Assembly (NCBI RefSeq): GCF_000308595.1
Contig: NZ_BAGA01000070.1
Location: 1-64,000, forward strand
DNA: 64,000 nt
DNA from: Nocardia higoensis NBRC 100133
GTDB lineage: Bacteria > Actinomycetota > Actinomycetes > Mycobacteriales > Mycobacteriaceae
Reading direction: 5' to 3'
Shown: positions 36,641 to 44,437 of the stretch, piece by piece
Numbering within the stretch: the first letter of the stretch is position 1
Layout: the number at the start of each line of letters is the position of its first letter
The notes under the pieces: model-generated
The model's database searches: none
What the model was told of the DNA's origin: nothing
Seen by the model: the letters and a program-made list of their open reading frames with translations, nothing else
Position numbers and translations under genes: made by a program

Positions 36641-36922
36641 TCAGGGGTGGTCGAGGACGTGGCGGCCGCAGTTGGCGCAGTCACCATCCGCGGCAGGGTC
36701 GTGGCCGCGGATCTCGCATTCGGCGAACAGGCGGCAGTCGATGCACTCGACGCCTTCGCTGGTGTGGTGCCAACCGGTGATGTCAGCGACCTCGGTCAGG
36801 TAGCGGCGGGCCTGGTCGATGCTGTCGAAGCAGATCGACTCCCCATCGCGATCGGTGCAGCAGTCCCCGCAGGTCTGGCAGTAGATGACCACATGGGTTT
36901 CGGTGACGAATCCGCGCTTCAT
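36641..36922 (-). CDS. Cys-rich putative zinc-binding protein, 93 aa
   Basis: Contains nine cysteines in paired patterns: CQTCGDCC at residue 15, CIDCRLFAEC near residue 60 and CANCGRHV near the end, compatible with two zinc ribbons. Start ATG 36922 overlaps the stop of the transfer ATPase gene (ATGA), so it is cotranslated with it. Small zinc-ribbon proteins often bind DNA or partner proteins; no specific function can be assigned. Confidence 0.68.
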   Translation of the reverse strand: MKRGFVTETHVVIYCQTCGDCCTDRDGESICFDSIDQARRYLTEVADITGWHHTSEGVECIDCRLFAECEIRGHDPAADGDCANCGRHVLDHP

Positions 36923-38238
36923 GCCGCCGCCCCCGCATTACCGAACGAGTCGCCGTCGCCGAGGTCGTCGGGGTCGAAATCGCTGTAGTCCTCGGCCGGA
37001 CCGACGATTTCGGGGGCAGGGGAGTAGGCGGTCACGATGGCGTCGGCTGCGGCGTCGGAGACCCAGAACGCCCGCACCCGCACGAAGTCGGTGGTGCCGT
37101 CCTCACCGACATAGCCGACACCGGGGGTGTGTTCGCTGATCCGGTCGCAGCGGGCACCACGGTCACGGGCGCCTTGGCCGTGGACCATCGCCACCTGAGT
37201 CGGTTCATCGAGGCGCAGGCCGATGCGGATGGGAAACAGTTGCCGGTTCGGCATCGTCTCCTTGGACGGGTCCTGCAACGCCGCGAGCATCGACACCCCG
37301 GCCGCCCGGCCCTGCGACAGGATCACACCGGTGAGGCGCCGGAACTCCTGTTGCTCGTCGCGTTCGGCGTAGGCCGACAGGGACGCGGCTTCGTCCACGA
37401 CGATCAGCACCAGCGGCTCATCCGGGGTGGGGACGTGCTTGCGGATGCCGTGGGCGCGCATGAACGCCAGCCGTTCCCGCAGCACCTCGACGGCTTCCCG
37501 CAGCATGGCCAGGATCGAATCGGTGTCGGTGGCGAAGCGGACGAACAACCGGCCTTCCCCGCGCCCGAACTCGACCCCGCCTTTCGGGTCGGCCATCCAC
37601 ACATCCACCAGACCGTCACGGATCGCGGGGCCGAGCCCGCCCAGGATCGACCAGATGACCGAGCCTTTGCCGGAACCGGTGGCCCCGGCGAGCAGGATGT
37701 GCCCGTAGAGGACGCGCAGCCGCCACAGGTCGTGTGCTTCGGTGATCCCGACCGGCACCGCCTCCAGATCCACCCGATGACCGCCACCGAAGGGAGCCGG
37801 GGCGGGAGCGGCGAGGGTGTCGACGGTGCGGACGTGCAGGCGCACCCAGCTCGGTTCCGGAGACGAGGCGGTGACCTCCGGAACGGCGAAGTAGGTGGCG
37901 AACTGGGCCAAGGTTTCGTCCTTGGACCAGTCGGCGAAGGACTGCCCGCCCAACATCATGAGTTCGACGTCCAGGCCGTGATCGGTGAAGTCGTAGCGCT
38001 CCACGTAGGGGAAGCCACCGTCGAGAGAGCCGAGGCCGAGGGCGGCGAACATCAGGTTCGTCTGTGCCGGGTCGGCCAGGATGTAGACCGCGGTCCGCAA
38101 CCCGGCCGGGGCGGCATCGGCGAGGGATTCAGCGGTCACCTGGCGGGGCCGGTCGTCTCCGGCCCAACGCATCCACGCCATGCCACCAGTCGCGGCGACA
38201 GCGGTGGCGGCGGTGAAAAGGGTTGTCAGCGTGGACAT
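36919..38238 (-). CDS. FtsK/SpoIIIE-type conjugative DNA translocase (TraSA/TraB-like)
   Basis: 439-aa ATPase that moves double-stranded AICE DNA between cells. A short N-terminal membrane segment is followed by a region with VELMMLGGQSFADWSKDET, then the motor with Walker A LLAGATGSGKGSVIWS near residue 185, DPKGGVEFGRG, and Walker B LVLIVVDEAASL near residue 270. DPSKETMPNRQLFPIRIGL is typical of the TraSA group. The C-terminus ends in an acidic tail in place of an obvious winged-helix gamma domain. ATG 38238 overlaps the preceding stop; a GTG one codon earlier is possible. Confidence 0.9.
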   Translation of the reverse strand: MSTLTTLFTAATAVAATGGMAWMRWAGDDRPRQVTAESLADAAPAGLRTAVYILADPAQTNLMFAALGLGSLDGGFPYVERYDFTDHGLDVELMMLGGQSFADWSKDETLAQFATYFAVPEVTASSPEPSWVRLHVRTVDTLAAPAPAPFGGGHRVDLEAVPVGITEAHDLWRLRVLYGHILLAGATGSGKGSVIWSILGGLGPAIRDGLVDVWMADPKGGVEFGRGEGRLFVRFATDTDSILAMLREAVEVLRERLAFMRAHGIRKHVPTPDEPLVLIVVDEAASLSAYAERDEQQEFRRLTGVILSQGRAAGVSMLAALQDPSKETMPNRQLFPIRIGLRLDEPTQVAMVHGQGARDRGARCDRISEHTPGVGYVGEDGTTDFVRVRAFWVSDAAADAIVTAYSPAPEIVGPAEDYSDFDPDDLGDGDSFGNAGAAA

Positions 38239-38489
38239 CACAACCCCAACCGCGACAGATCCACCGGCGGGGTGTCCGGGCCGTAGTCGGCCAACGCCGC
38301 CCCGAGGACGGAGACCAGTTGCACGGCCTGGGCGTAGTCCATGCCGAGGCTCAGGTTCTCGCCCCAGTTCACCGCGACCAGCGTCGCTGAAAGCTTCTGC
38401 CGTCCCTCCGCGCTGTAGTGGACGCCCGGACTGATCCGGACCTGGGGTTCGTGGTCGGCGAGGGTGAACGAACTGATGTGAATCGACAT
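38238..38489 (-). CDS. Small hypothetical AICE protein, 83 aa
   Basis: Begins MSIHISSFTLADHEPQVRIS after a GGAGG site; overlaps the translocase start by four bases, so coupled to transfer. It appears as a compact alpha/beta domain (VAVNWGENLSLGMDYAQAVQ). No known family recognised; similar proteins occur next to tra genes in actinomycete elements. Confidence 0.65.
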   Translation of the reverse strand: MSIHISSFTLADHEPQVRISPGVHYSAEGRQKLSATLVAVNWGENLSLGMDYAQAVQLVSVLGAALADYGPDTPPVDLSRLGL

Positions 38490-38490
38490 C

Positions 38491-39177
38491 TCAACCTCCA
38501 ACAGGCAAAGCGATCGGCAGCATGTCTTGGGCCGGTCGCGAGGAACGAACAGGCTTGACCGGCACCACCCGCGAAGCAACAGCCACCGGGATCGGCTCGG
38601 TCACCGACTCCGGCGCCGACTGCTGTTCGGGCGCAGGCTCGGGTTCGGGTTCTCTGGTCGGCACTGGCACCGGCTCCGGCGCGGGCAGATCGGCCGGCAC
38701 TTCGGGCACCGACTCCACCGGCACAGAGACCGGGACGGGTTCGGGCACCGGCTCCGGGGGTGGCTTGTGGTTGGCGACCCGGAACAGCACCGCCAACCCG
38801 TGGGTATCGGCGAGCAGGGATATCGGGGCGATCGCCGCCACGATGGCCGAGGCCCACGCCGGGAGCGGTTGGCCGTTGGCCACCGCGTGAAGGCTGTTCC
38901 CGGCGACCGAAACCGCAGAGCCGACGACCAAGACAGCGAGGAAGAACCGCCGTTCCCGGCCGGGGCACACCAGCACGCCGAAGGTGGCGAGCAGGATCGT
39001 GCCGTCCACGATCAGCGGGAACAACCACGCGTCCTGGGCCGGGATGTGGGCGAGGACGGCGAGGTCTTTGAGGGTGGAGTACGACAGCCGGAACGCTGCC
39101 GCACCCACCCCGACGATGATGGCTGCGGCGGACCAACGCGCGTAACGCATCGCCGCCGCCTGGCCCGCCGCACCCAT
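38491..39177 (-). CDS. SpdB-like membrane protein (DUF2637 type)
   Basis: 228-aa protein with four membrane helices in the first 130 residues (SAAAIIVGVGAAAFRLSYST, LFPLIVDGTILLATFGVLVC, FFLAVLVVGSAVSVAGN, ASAIVAAIAPISLLADTHGL), matching the DUF2637/spread-protein family linked to intramycelial plasmid spreading. The C-terminus is a Pro/Glu/Val repeat region (PEPVPVSVPVESVPEVP) about 70 residues long that could span the cell wall or bind partners, ending in a basic tail. Start 39177 follows the preceding stop closely. Confidence 0.82.
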   Translation of the reverse strand: MGAAGQAAAMRYARWSAAAIIVGVGAAAFRLSYSTLKDLAVLAHIPAQDAWLFPLIVDGTILLATFGVLVCPGRERRFFLAVLVVGSAVSVAGNSLHAVANGQPLPAWASAIVAAIAPISLLADTHGLAVLFRVANHKPPPEPVPEPVPVSVPVESVPEVPADLPAPEPVPVPTREPEPEPAPEQQSAPESVTEPIPVAVASRVVPVKPVRSSRPAQDMLPIALPVGG

Positions 39178-39178
39178 A

Positions 39179-39625
39179 TCAGGCCACCACGTACAGGAAG
39201 GAGAACAGGTCCGCAGCGACACCGAGCTGATGTGACGCCAGGCCGTGAGCCTCGGTGGCGATCCTCAGCCGCCCGGCGGCCAGATGGGCCGTGGACTGCA
39301 CCAGATCCCAGGTGCCATCCGGTGCGCGATGAGCGAATCGTGTGCTGTAGGTCGACTGGTCGCCCAGGTTCACGGCGTAGAACGACAACCTCCCCAGCAC
39401 ATCGACAGACGTCTCGCCCGCTTTGGCGAGGGCTGCGAACAGGTGGCCAGCGGCGGCCGGGTCGTCCAGGACCGACCTGGTGCCTGCGGTGCCCTGGGCC
39501 AGGTACTGCCACAGGTAGGCGATGGCCTGTCCAGCGGCGACCATTGCGGCATCGTCACCGGACTCGACGGTGTCGGCGGGAAACAGATCCCGCACAGCGG
39601 CTACGCGATCGACCGACATGATCAC
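39179..39625 (-). CDS. Hypothetical AICE protein, 148 aa
   Basis: Mostly helical protein with no recognised family. The GTG at 39625 overlaps the preceding stop (GTGA); an ATG two codons later (39619) is an alternative start. Segments QAIAYLWQYLAQGTAGTRSVL and HLAAGRLRIATEAHGLASHQL suggest a four-helix bundle. Conserved position between pra-like and spd-like genes indicates a role in element maintenance or transfer. Confidence 0.6.
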   Translation of the reverse strand: MIMSVDRVAAVRDLFPADTVESGDDAAMVAAGQAIAYLWQYLAQGTAGTRSVLDDPAAAGHLFAALAKAGETSVDVLGRLSFYAVNLGDQSTYSTRFAHRAPDGTWDLVQSTAHLAAGRLRIATEAHGLASHQLGVAADLFSFLYVVA

Positions 39626-40059
39626 GCCGCCTTACCGGTCGCAGCAGTGCCCTTGGCGCCGGAGTTGTCGCCCTTGATCCCGGTCGCCCGCACCGTCCAG
39701 CCGATCGACTTGAACTCACCCGAACCGGCGATCTTCGGCTTGACCATCAAGCCCTCCAGCTCGATCGGGGTCATGCCCGGCACGATCTCCGGGGCCGCGG
39801 GCACCGGCTGGTACTCGGCCACGAAGATCACGTCGAAGCTGGCGTTCTTCGCGTTCGCCGCGGTCGGATCGGTGACGGTGCCCTTCCACAGCCGCTTGCC
39901 CGTGCCGTTGCCCTCGAAGTCGATGTCCAGCTTCTGCACCTTCGGTGCGTTGCGGTCCCGGCTGAACTCGGTCACCGGCTCGATGTCACCCAGCAGGAAC
40001 AGGCCCTTCGGGAACGCCTCGTGGAAGTCCGGGCGGAACCATGCATCCTTCAACGCCAT
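39622..40059 (-). CDS. pra: Pra-like activator of AICE replication, integration and excision
   Basis: 145-aa protein beginning MALKDAWFRPDF, matching the Pra family of pSAM2-type elements: FPKGLFLLGDIEPVTEF, a central region with KGTVTDPTAA, and MTPIELEGLMVKP near residue 100. In pSAM2, Pra turns on replication and excision genes. ATG 40059 is supported by AAGGAG eight bases upstream; the in-frame GTG at 40068 overlaps that site and is rejected. It is the first gene of the leftward operon, next to the divergent control region. Confidence 0.82.
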   Translation of the reverse strand: MALKDAWFRPDFHEAFPKGLFLLGDIEPVTEFSRDRNAPKVQKLDIDFEGNGTGKRLWKGTVTDPTAANAKNASFDVIFVAEYQPVPAAPEIVPGMTPIELEGLMVKPKIAGSGEFKSIGWTVRATGIKGDNSGAKGTAATGKAA

Positions 40060-40147
40060 CTCAATCACTCCTTGAAGTAGGCCGAATCACTTGATGGCCA
40101 GTACTTTCCGGGAATTCCGGCGACACCAGGACTACATAGATGGACAT

Positions 40148-40183
40148 CTAGGGACGTCCTACGTACTCTAGAGACGTCCCTAG
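40148..40183. promoter_or_regulatory. AICE control-region operator
   Basis: Perfect 11-bp inverted repeat CTAGGGACGTC / GACGTCCCTAG with a 14-nt spacer. The pattern also reads as direct repeats AGGGACGTCC (40150) and AGAGACGTCC (40170), exactly 20 bases apart, so protein bound would sit on one face of the helix. It lies between pra (-) and the HTH-PLD gene (+) and is the likely target of that regulator. Confidence 0.65.
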
Positions 40184-40206
40184 TGGTCACTGTGATCGGA
40201 GATGAG

Positions 40207-40968
40207 ATGGCGAACGAGCGACTGCGCGAAGCGCTGCTGAGGAACGGGCTCGACCTCGGTCACGTTGCCGAAGTGACCGGCGTCGATCAGAAGACCGTCG
40301 AACGCTGGATCACGAAGGGGCGAGTCCCGTACCCGCGCCACCGGCATGCAGTCGCCGCGATGGTGAAAGAGACCGAGCGCTACCTGTGGCCCGATGCTGT
40401 CGCGCCTGAGCGGCGTGAGGCGATTGCCGAATCGGAAGTCGTCAAGGTCTACCCGCACCGGCATTCCGTGCCGGGTGACTTGTGGCTTCGCTTGCTGTCC
40501 AACGCGAACGACCGGATCGAGGTCTTGGTTTTGGCCGGCCTCTTCCTCGCGGAAGACCCGTCATTCGCCAAGCTGATCCGTCAGAAGGCGGCAGCCGGAA
40601 CCTCGATCCGGTTCCTGTTCGGGAACCCGGCTGCCGACGAAGTCGCCAAGCGCAGCAGCGAAGAGCGCCTGGCCGAGGGCACCGTTTCGGCGCGGATCAG
40701 GAACGCGCTGGCGCTGGTCGAACCGTTGGCCGGTATCGACGGCGTCGAGCTGCGCTACCACGACACGACCCTGTACAACTCGGTATTCCGGTTCGATGAC
40801 GAGATGATCGTGAACATGCACGTCTACGGCCAGCCCGGCGCTTACGCCCCCGCGATGCACTTGCGGCGATTGGCGGGCGGGGATCTGTTCGACACCTACC
40901 TGACCAGCTTCGAACAGGTCTGGTCGCAGGCGGTACCGAAGGCTGTGATCGAGGGCGGCGCAGCATGA
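40207..40968 (+). CDS. HTH regulator with phospholipase-D-like C-terminal domain
   Basis: 253-aa AICE master regulator candidate. Residues 1-55 form an XRE-like helix-turn-helix (LREALLRNGLDLGHVAEVTG, VDQKTVERWITKGR). The rest resembles the PLD-like domain in TIR/XRE-type regulators (DRIEVLVLAGLFLAEDPSFA, IRFLFGNPAADEVAKR, VNMHVYGQPGAYAPAMHLRR), but the catalytic HKD motif is absent. ATG 40207 has GGAG at proper distance; an in-frame GTG at 40183 overlaps the operator. Expected to repress transfer and replication genes, the role of KorSA in pSAM2, although that protein is a GntR member. Coupled to the Nudix gene by ATGA. Confidence 0.75.
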   Translation: MANERLREALLRNGLDLGHVAEVTGVDQKTVERWITKGRVPYPRHRHAVAAMVKETERYLWPDAVAPERREAIAESEVVKVYPHRHSVPGDLWLRLLSNANDRIEVLVLAGLFLAEDPSFAKLIRQKAAAGTSIRFLFGNPAADEVAKRSSEERLAEGTVSARIRNALALVEPLAGIDGVELRYHDTTLYNSVFRFDDEMIVNMHVYGQPGAYAPAMHLRRLAGGDLFDTYLTSFEQVWSQAVPKAVIEGGAA

Positions 40969-41432
40969 GGACCGACTACCTCAACGATCCCGACGCACCA
41001 CCCGCGAACAGTCTCAAGGTCGCGGTCAGCGCCTTCGTCCAGGACGAGGCCGGTCGAATCCTAATGATCCACCGCACCGACAACGACCTGTTCTCGCTGC
41101 CGGGCGGCGGTATGGAGGTGGGCGAAACGGTGGCCGAAGCCGTCGTCCGCGAAGTTGCCGAAGAAACTGGCATCGACGTACGTCCCACCGAAGTGATCGG
41201 CATCTTCTCCGATCCCGGCCACGTCATCGCCTACACCGATGGTGAAGTTCGCCAAGAGTTCTCGATCTGCTTCGCAGCAGAACCGATCGGCGGGGCACCG
41301 CGGACGAGCTCGGAGTCGAAAGCCGTTCAATGGGTCGCCCCCGACGAACTGGGCGATCTGCATATCCACCCGTCTATGCGTCAGAGGATCGACCGCGGCC
41401 TCCAAGCGCCTGGCCGGACCTACTTCACCTGA
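40965..41432 (+). CDS. Nudix hydrolase, Pif-like
   Basis: 155-aa protein with a complete Nudix box GGGMEVGETVAEAVVREVAEETG near residues 45-68. pSAM2 encodes a Nudix protein, Pif, that prevents redundant transfer between element-bearing cells; its position directly after the regulator gene suggests the same role here. Enzymatic substrate unknown. The start overlaps the regulator stop; the end overlaps the convergent HD gene by 13 bases. Confidence 0.85.
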   Translation: MRTDYLNDPDAPPANSLKVAVSAFVQDEAGRILMIHRTDNDLFSLPGGGMEVGETVAEAVVREVAEETGIDVRPTEVIGIFSDPGHVIAYTDGEVRQEFSICFAAEPIGGAPRTSSESKAVQWVAPDELGDLHIHPSMRQRIDRGLQAPGRTYFT

Positions 41433-41959
41433 GCGCGGAGCCGGTCGTCGGTGCGTTGCGCCACCGCGCGGATGATCGGTTCGGCCTCGCGGATCGACCG
41501 AGCCACAACATGTTCGGGGCCGTACCGGCGATAGATGTCGGCCAGCCGATCGTCCACGGTGGTAGTCACCCCGTCTGCTGTGGTTGTCATATCCGCCCAC
41601 CACAGCGCATCCCTCAACGGAGTCTGCTCGTCCTCCCAGTCGATCGCCAGCTCGCGATTGCGTGCCTCGATACAAGCGCACGAATGGTTCGCCACCAGCG
41701 CGCACAGCCGCTCAGACGCGCCGATCGACTCGAGGAAGACGGCACCATCGATGGGATGAAAACCGGTTCGCACCAGACCGGGGGAGTATCCGATGTCATG
41801 CAACCACCCGGCCGCCACCAGTAGCTCCGCGTCATCCACTACCGGCCCCGCTAGGGCTGCACGACCCGCTACGCCCTCCACATGCCGCAGGCGACGCGGC
41901 AACACGGTCAGGTGCGCACGAGCAGTCTCCGCTGCCCAGCTAACGAGGTCCACAGCCAT
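41420..41959 (-). CDS. HD-domain phosphohydrolase-like protein
   Basis: 179-aa protein with the HD signature AAGWLHDIGYSPGL near residue 54, RRLRHVEGVA upstream giving another metal His, and NHSCACIEARNREL further on. HD proteins of this size are common accessory genes in AICEs of Streptomyces and relatives, often next to the Nudix gene. May hydrolyse nucleotides. ATG 41959 fits the start of similar proteins; the open frame runs further upstream to 42205 but its composition is Arg-rich and not protein-like. The stretch 42002-42229 has no supported gene. Confidence 0.78.
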   Translation of the reverse strand: MAVDLVSWAAETARAHLTVLPRRLRHVEGVAGRAALAGPVVDDAELLVAAGWLHDIGYSPGLVRTGFHPIDGAVFLESIGASERLCALVANHSCACIEARNRELAIDWEDEQTPLRDALWWADMTTTADGVTTTVDDRLADIYRRYGPEHVVARSIREAEPIIRAVAQRTDDRLRAQVK

Positions 41960-42229
41960 GACACAACCGTATCGACCGCATCCGACGAGTGCTTCAACTG
42001 CCGAATTCCGCCATACAGGATCAAGGCGCACCGACGGCGCTGCGCGCCGCCGCCGCGCTACGACGCGCAGCGCGACTCCCAAACAGCACGGTCGCCGCGG
42101 CGCGTCGGTCGCGTCGGCGGCGCGCTGCACCGACCACCGCCTCTGCAAAGCCGGTCCGCCAGTCAAGCCCTGTACTTGCGCCCCGGGCTCCATAGGCTGC
42201 CGCACGAGCTTCGCTCGCTTGCCTCCGAG

Positions 42230-43591
42230 CTACTCGGCGCGGGGCAAACTCGCATCTCCGAGGTCGTTGGGCTGGGCAAACATGTAATCGGTATCCGCAG
42301 GCTCACCAGGCAACGCTGCCGCGTAAGCGCGAACGCCCTCGAAGATCGGCCAGTTCTGCCAAGAGTCGACGTTCAACTCCTCCGATGCCAGCAATTCGGT
42401 TGCCAGGTCATGAGCTTCCTCATTCGCGTCAAGCAGGGCCAGCTTTACGAGGCGGGAAAGATCGTCTTCGACTTCCCAGCTTTCTACTTCCGCTCTTACG
42501 CTTTCGCCATCGTTGAGCTTCTTGCGGGCGATCCAGTAATTTACTTGAACCGGGATGCGCCAACTTTCATCGATAGGAAACTTCAAATGCCACTCGTTCA
42601 CATTCTTGACAACTTCATACTCGCCTCTAATTAGAAGGCTGAACTCAACGTCAAGCAGATCTGAATCTATGACATATTTGTCGTCTACGGATGCGAGCTT
42701 TCGGGCCGTTGCTCCGCAAAGTTTGACGCCTGCGGCCGTGAGGGTGTCGATTGTCTCGCGGAGGTAGTCAGCGCTTACATGTAGCTGCACCCCCTTTGAG
42801 GGCGGATTTTCAATTCCTGACACTTTATCCAAGTAGGCATCATTTACAATGCCTCCTGCGTGCACGAGGAGGTGGCGTCTTTGAAAAATCTCCACAAGCT
42901 GCAGCGGAAGATCTGTGACACCTGGAACGCTTACCCCGATCTCGGTGAACCATTTCATCCACTTTTGCAGACCGCCCCTCAATAGTTCATCAGCCTTGTC
43001 CTCCGCGCACCAGGCGCGAAATTCGTCCAACGACTCGAATGGGTCGATCTGCTGCATGGTGTACTGCCTTCCTCCACGACGCAAGATCTCTGGCTTCACC
43101 CGCAGCGCCCCCTTGATGGTAGACGCTACCAAGATCTCAAACTCGCTGACTGCGCTCATAAGCAGCGAATCACGCAGGATGCGACTTCCTCTCCGTCGCA
43201 TAGATACGGCATTCCATACAGTTCCATAGTATGAGAAATACTTCGGACGGCCGGTCAGCTCAAATAATTGCTTGCGCAAGTCTTTCATATTTCGAGCCCG
43301 AACATCCCTTATAGCCTCTTCGCTTGCTCCTTCATCGAGCAGACGCGCCCTTTCGGCAATGAGAGTTCTCATGCTTTTTCGTGCAATGCTTGCCGCCTTG
43401 CGATGCTGCTCTTCAGGGTCGCTGGGATACCGCCGCATCGCCTCGATTGTGAACCGCTCTTCGAAACTGGTGAGTCGAGACGAATTCATAGCAATAAACT
43501 CGTCCAACTCTCGTGTTGCATGCATGGACTCCACAAATATGCGCACAGGAACGACAAAGAGATCGTTTAGCTGAGCTTGAGTATCCGTCAC
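42230..43591 (-). CDS. AICE cargo protein with HEPN-like motif, 453 aa
   Basis: Mostly helical protein. Around residues 235-250 it reads EIFQRRHLLVHAGGIVN, which fits the R-x4-6-H signature of HEPN ribonucleases (Arg238/Arg239 and His244), in the type found in bacterial defence proteins (RRHxxVHxxGxVN). An earlier helix, MSAVSEFEILVASTIKGAL, is the expected partner helix. The C-terminal half is unrecognised and may sense a trigger. Base composition and codon use are less GC-rich than all neighbours, indicating recent acquisition. Located at the accessory end of the element. HEPN assignment is by motif only; defence role is inference. Confidence 0.6.
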   Translation of the reverse strand: MTDTQAQLNDLFVVPVRIFVESMHATRELDEFIAMNSSRLTSFEERFTIEAMRRYPSDPEEQHRKAASIARKSMRTLIAERARLLDEGASEEAIRDVRARNMKDLRKQLFELTGRPKYFSYYGTVWNAVSMRRRGSRILRDSLLMSAVSEFEILVASTIKGALRVKPEILRRGGRQYTMQQIDPFESLDEFRAWCAEDKADELLRGGLQKWMKWFTEIGVSVPGVTDLPLQLVEIFQRRHLLVHAGGIVNDAYLDKVSGIENPPSKGVQLHVSADYLRETIDTLTAAGVKLCGATARKLASVDDKYVIDSDLLDVEFSLLIRGEYEVVKNVNEWHLKFPIDESWRIPVQVNYWIARKKLNDGESVRAEVESWEVEDDLSRLVKLALLDANEEAHDLATELLASEELNVDSWQNWPIFEGVRAYAAALPGEPADTDYMFAQPNDLGDASLPRAE

Positions 43592-44194
43592 GACTCACAA
43601 CAGTACCCGATTCAACCCCACTGCGGGCAGCTTAAGAATCTGGGGCTGCAACTCGGTTGCCTCATGGGCATCCCATCAATCCTTGTAGATCATTCAGATG
43701 ATAGAACTCAGGGTTGATCAGTGCTTTAATGTAAGTTTCTCGATATAGTCAGTAGACCTGCGCTCCCCCGAAGAGTTCGCACTCGAATCGAGCTACTGAG
43801 AGCAAGCTGTTCGTACCATTTTGCGCGGCCTTCGGCCACGTGGCCCTACTGCGTGGTGGCCTGCATTTTGTTCCCGCGCCCCTCCAACCTCAAGAGCGCC
43901 GAGGGCGTCCCTACGGGATGGGCTTCGCCCACTCTTGACCCCGGAGCCTCTACGCGAGAAGGGCAGGCCATAAGGGGCAGGCGCAGCAGCCCGCCATTGG
44001 GCGCAGGCCACCACCCAGCAGGGCCAACCGTGGTCCAGTCGTCCGGGCTGGTGACACCGGAGTGACACAACAACCCCGGACAGACCCGGATCGAGGCAGA
44101 CCGAATCGCCAAGTCGCCACAGCTCACCGACCGACCCGGTACAGCCCCGACAGGGCCTTACCTGCCTCCGGAGCAGAAGTTCGGAACCGTAGTT
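43592..44194. other. Right-end non-coding stretch of the AICE
   Basis: About 600 bases without a convincing gene. The first part (to about 43800) is AT-richer than the surroundings. Open frames on both strands have atypical composition and no family resemblance. An origin for rolling-circle replication or transfer (clt) locus could lie here or near rep, but no diagnostic sequence was identified. Confidence 0.4.
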
Positions 44195-44214
44195 TTGGGG
44201 ACCAGTTGGGGACC
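44195..44214 (+). repeat. Right pair of integrase arm-type repeats
   Basis: TTGGGGACC at 44195-44203 and 44206-44214, 11 bases apart, same orientation as the left pair at 32672-32691. Here the repeats are outside any gene. Confidence 0.65.
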
Positions 44215-44309
44215 GCACGTTGTGCTCAGGCATGAACGCCCGGAGGTCTGACGGTCGCAGATGCGAAGAAGCAACGCGCGTGACGTGCACGGATGATTCG
44301 TCACCCTTC

Positions 44310-44354
44310 CTGGGGGTCAAGTGGTCGCAGGTTCAAATCCTGTCAGCCCGACAG
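44310..44354 (+). repeat. attR: 45-bp direct repeat
   Basis: Exact copy of 32567-32611, carrying the 3' part of tRNA-Pro without its 5' half. Confidence 0.95.
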
Positions 44355-44356
44355 CG

Positions 44357-44390
44357 AAAACCCCTTCCGACCTTGGTCGGAAGGGGTTTT
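44357..44390. terminator. Strong hairpin terminator after attR
   Basis: 16-bp perfect stem AAAACCCCTTCCGACC (44357-44372) / GGTCGGAAGGGGTTTT (44375-44390) with a TT loop. It copies the layout att-terminator-integrase seen at the left end, supporting a second element. Confidence 0.9.
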
Positions 44391-44437
44391 CTGTTTCCGC
44401 GACACGCCGGGAGATTCGACCCGAGCCAGTCAAAATC

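Larger units (their letters stand above)
32612..44354. mobile_element. Actinomycete integrative and conjugative element (AICE), pSAM2-like
   Basis: About 11.7 kb bounded by the 45-bp att repeats. Gene order is integrase, excisionase, HUH replication initiator, membrane and small proteins, FtsK-type transfer ATPase, SpdB-like protein, Pra-like activator, then divergently an HTH-PLD regulator, a Nudix protein, an HD protein and a cargo gene. This is the AICE plan in which double-stranded DNA is moved between mycelia by a single translocase rather than by a type IV secretion system. All essential parts look intact, so it may still excise. Confidence 0.92.

Noticed and set aside
42002..42229. Extension of the HD-domain gene upstream to 42205
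   Set aside because: Arg-rich sequence unlike the domain, and the ATG at 41959 begins where HD homologues begin.
43793..44320. Open frame of 175 codons on the minus strand at the AICE right end
   Set aside because: No ribosome site or conserved pattern, composition irregular, and it crosses the arm repeats and attR.
44220..44354. Second tRNA-Pro at the right att site
   Set aside because: Only the 3' part from the anticodon loop onward matches; the 5' half is absent, so it is attR and not a tRNA.
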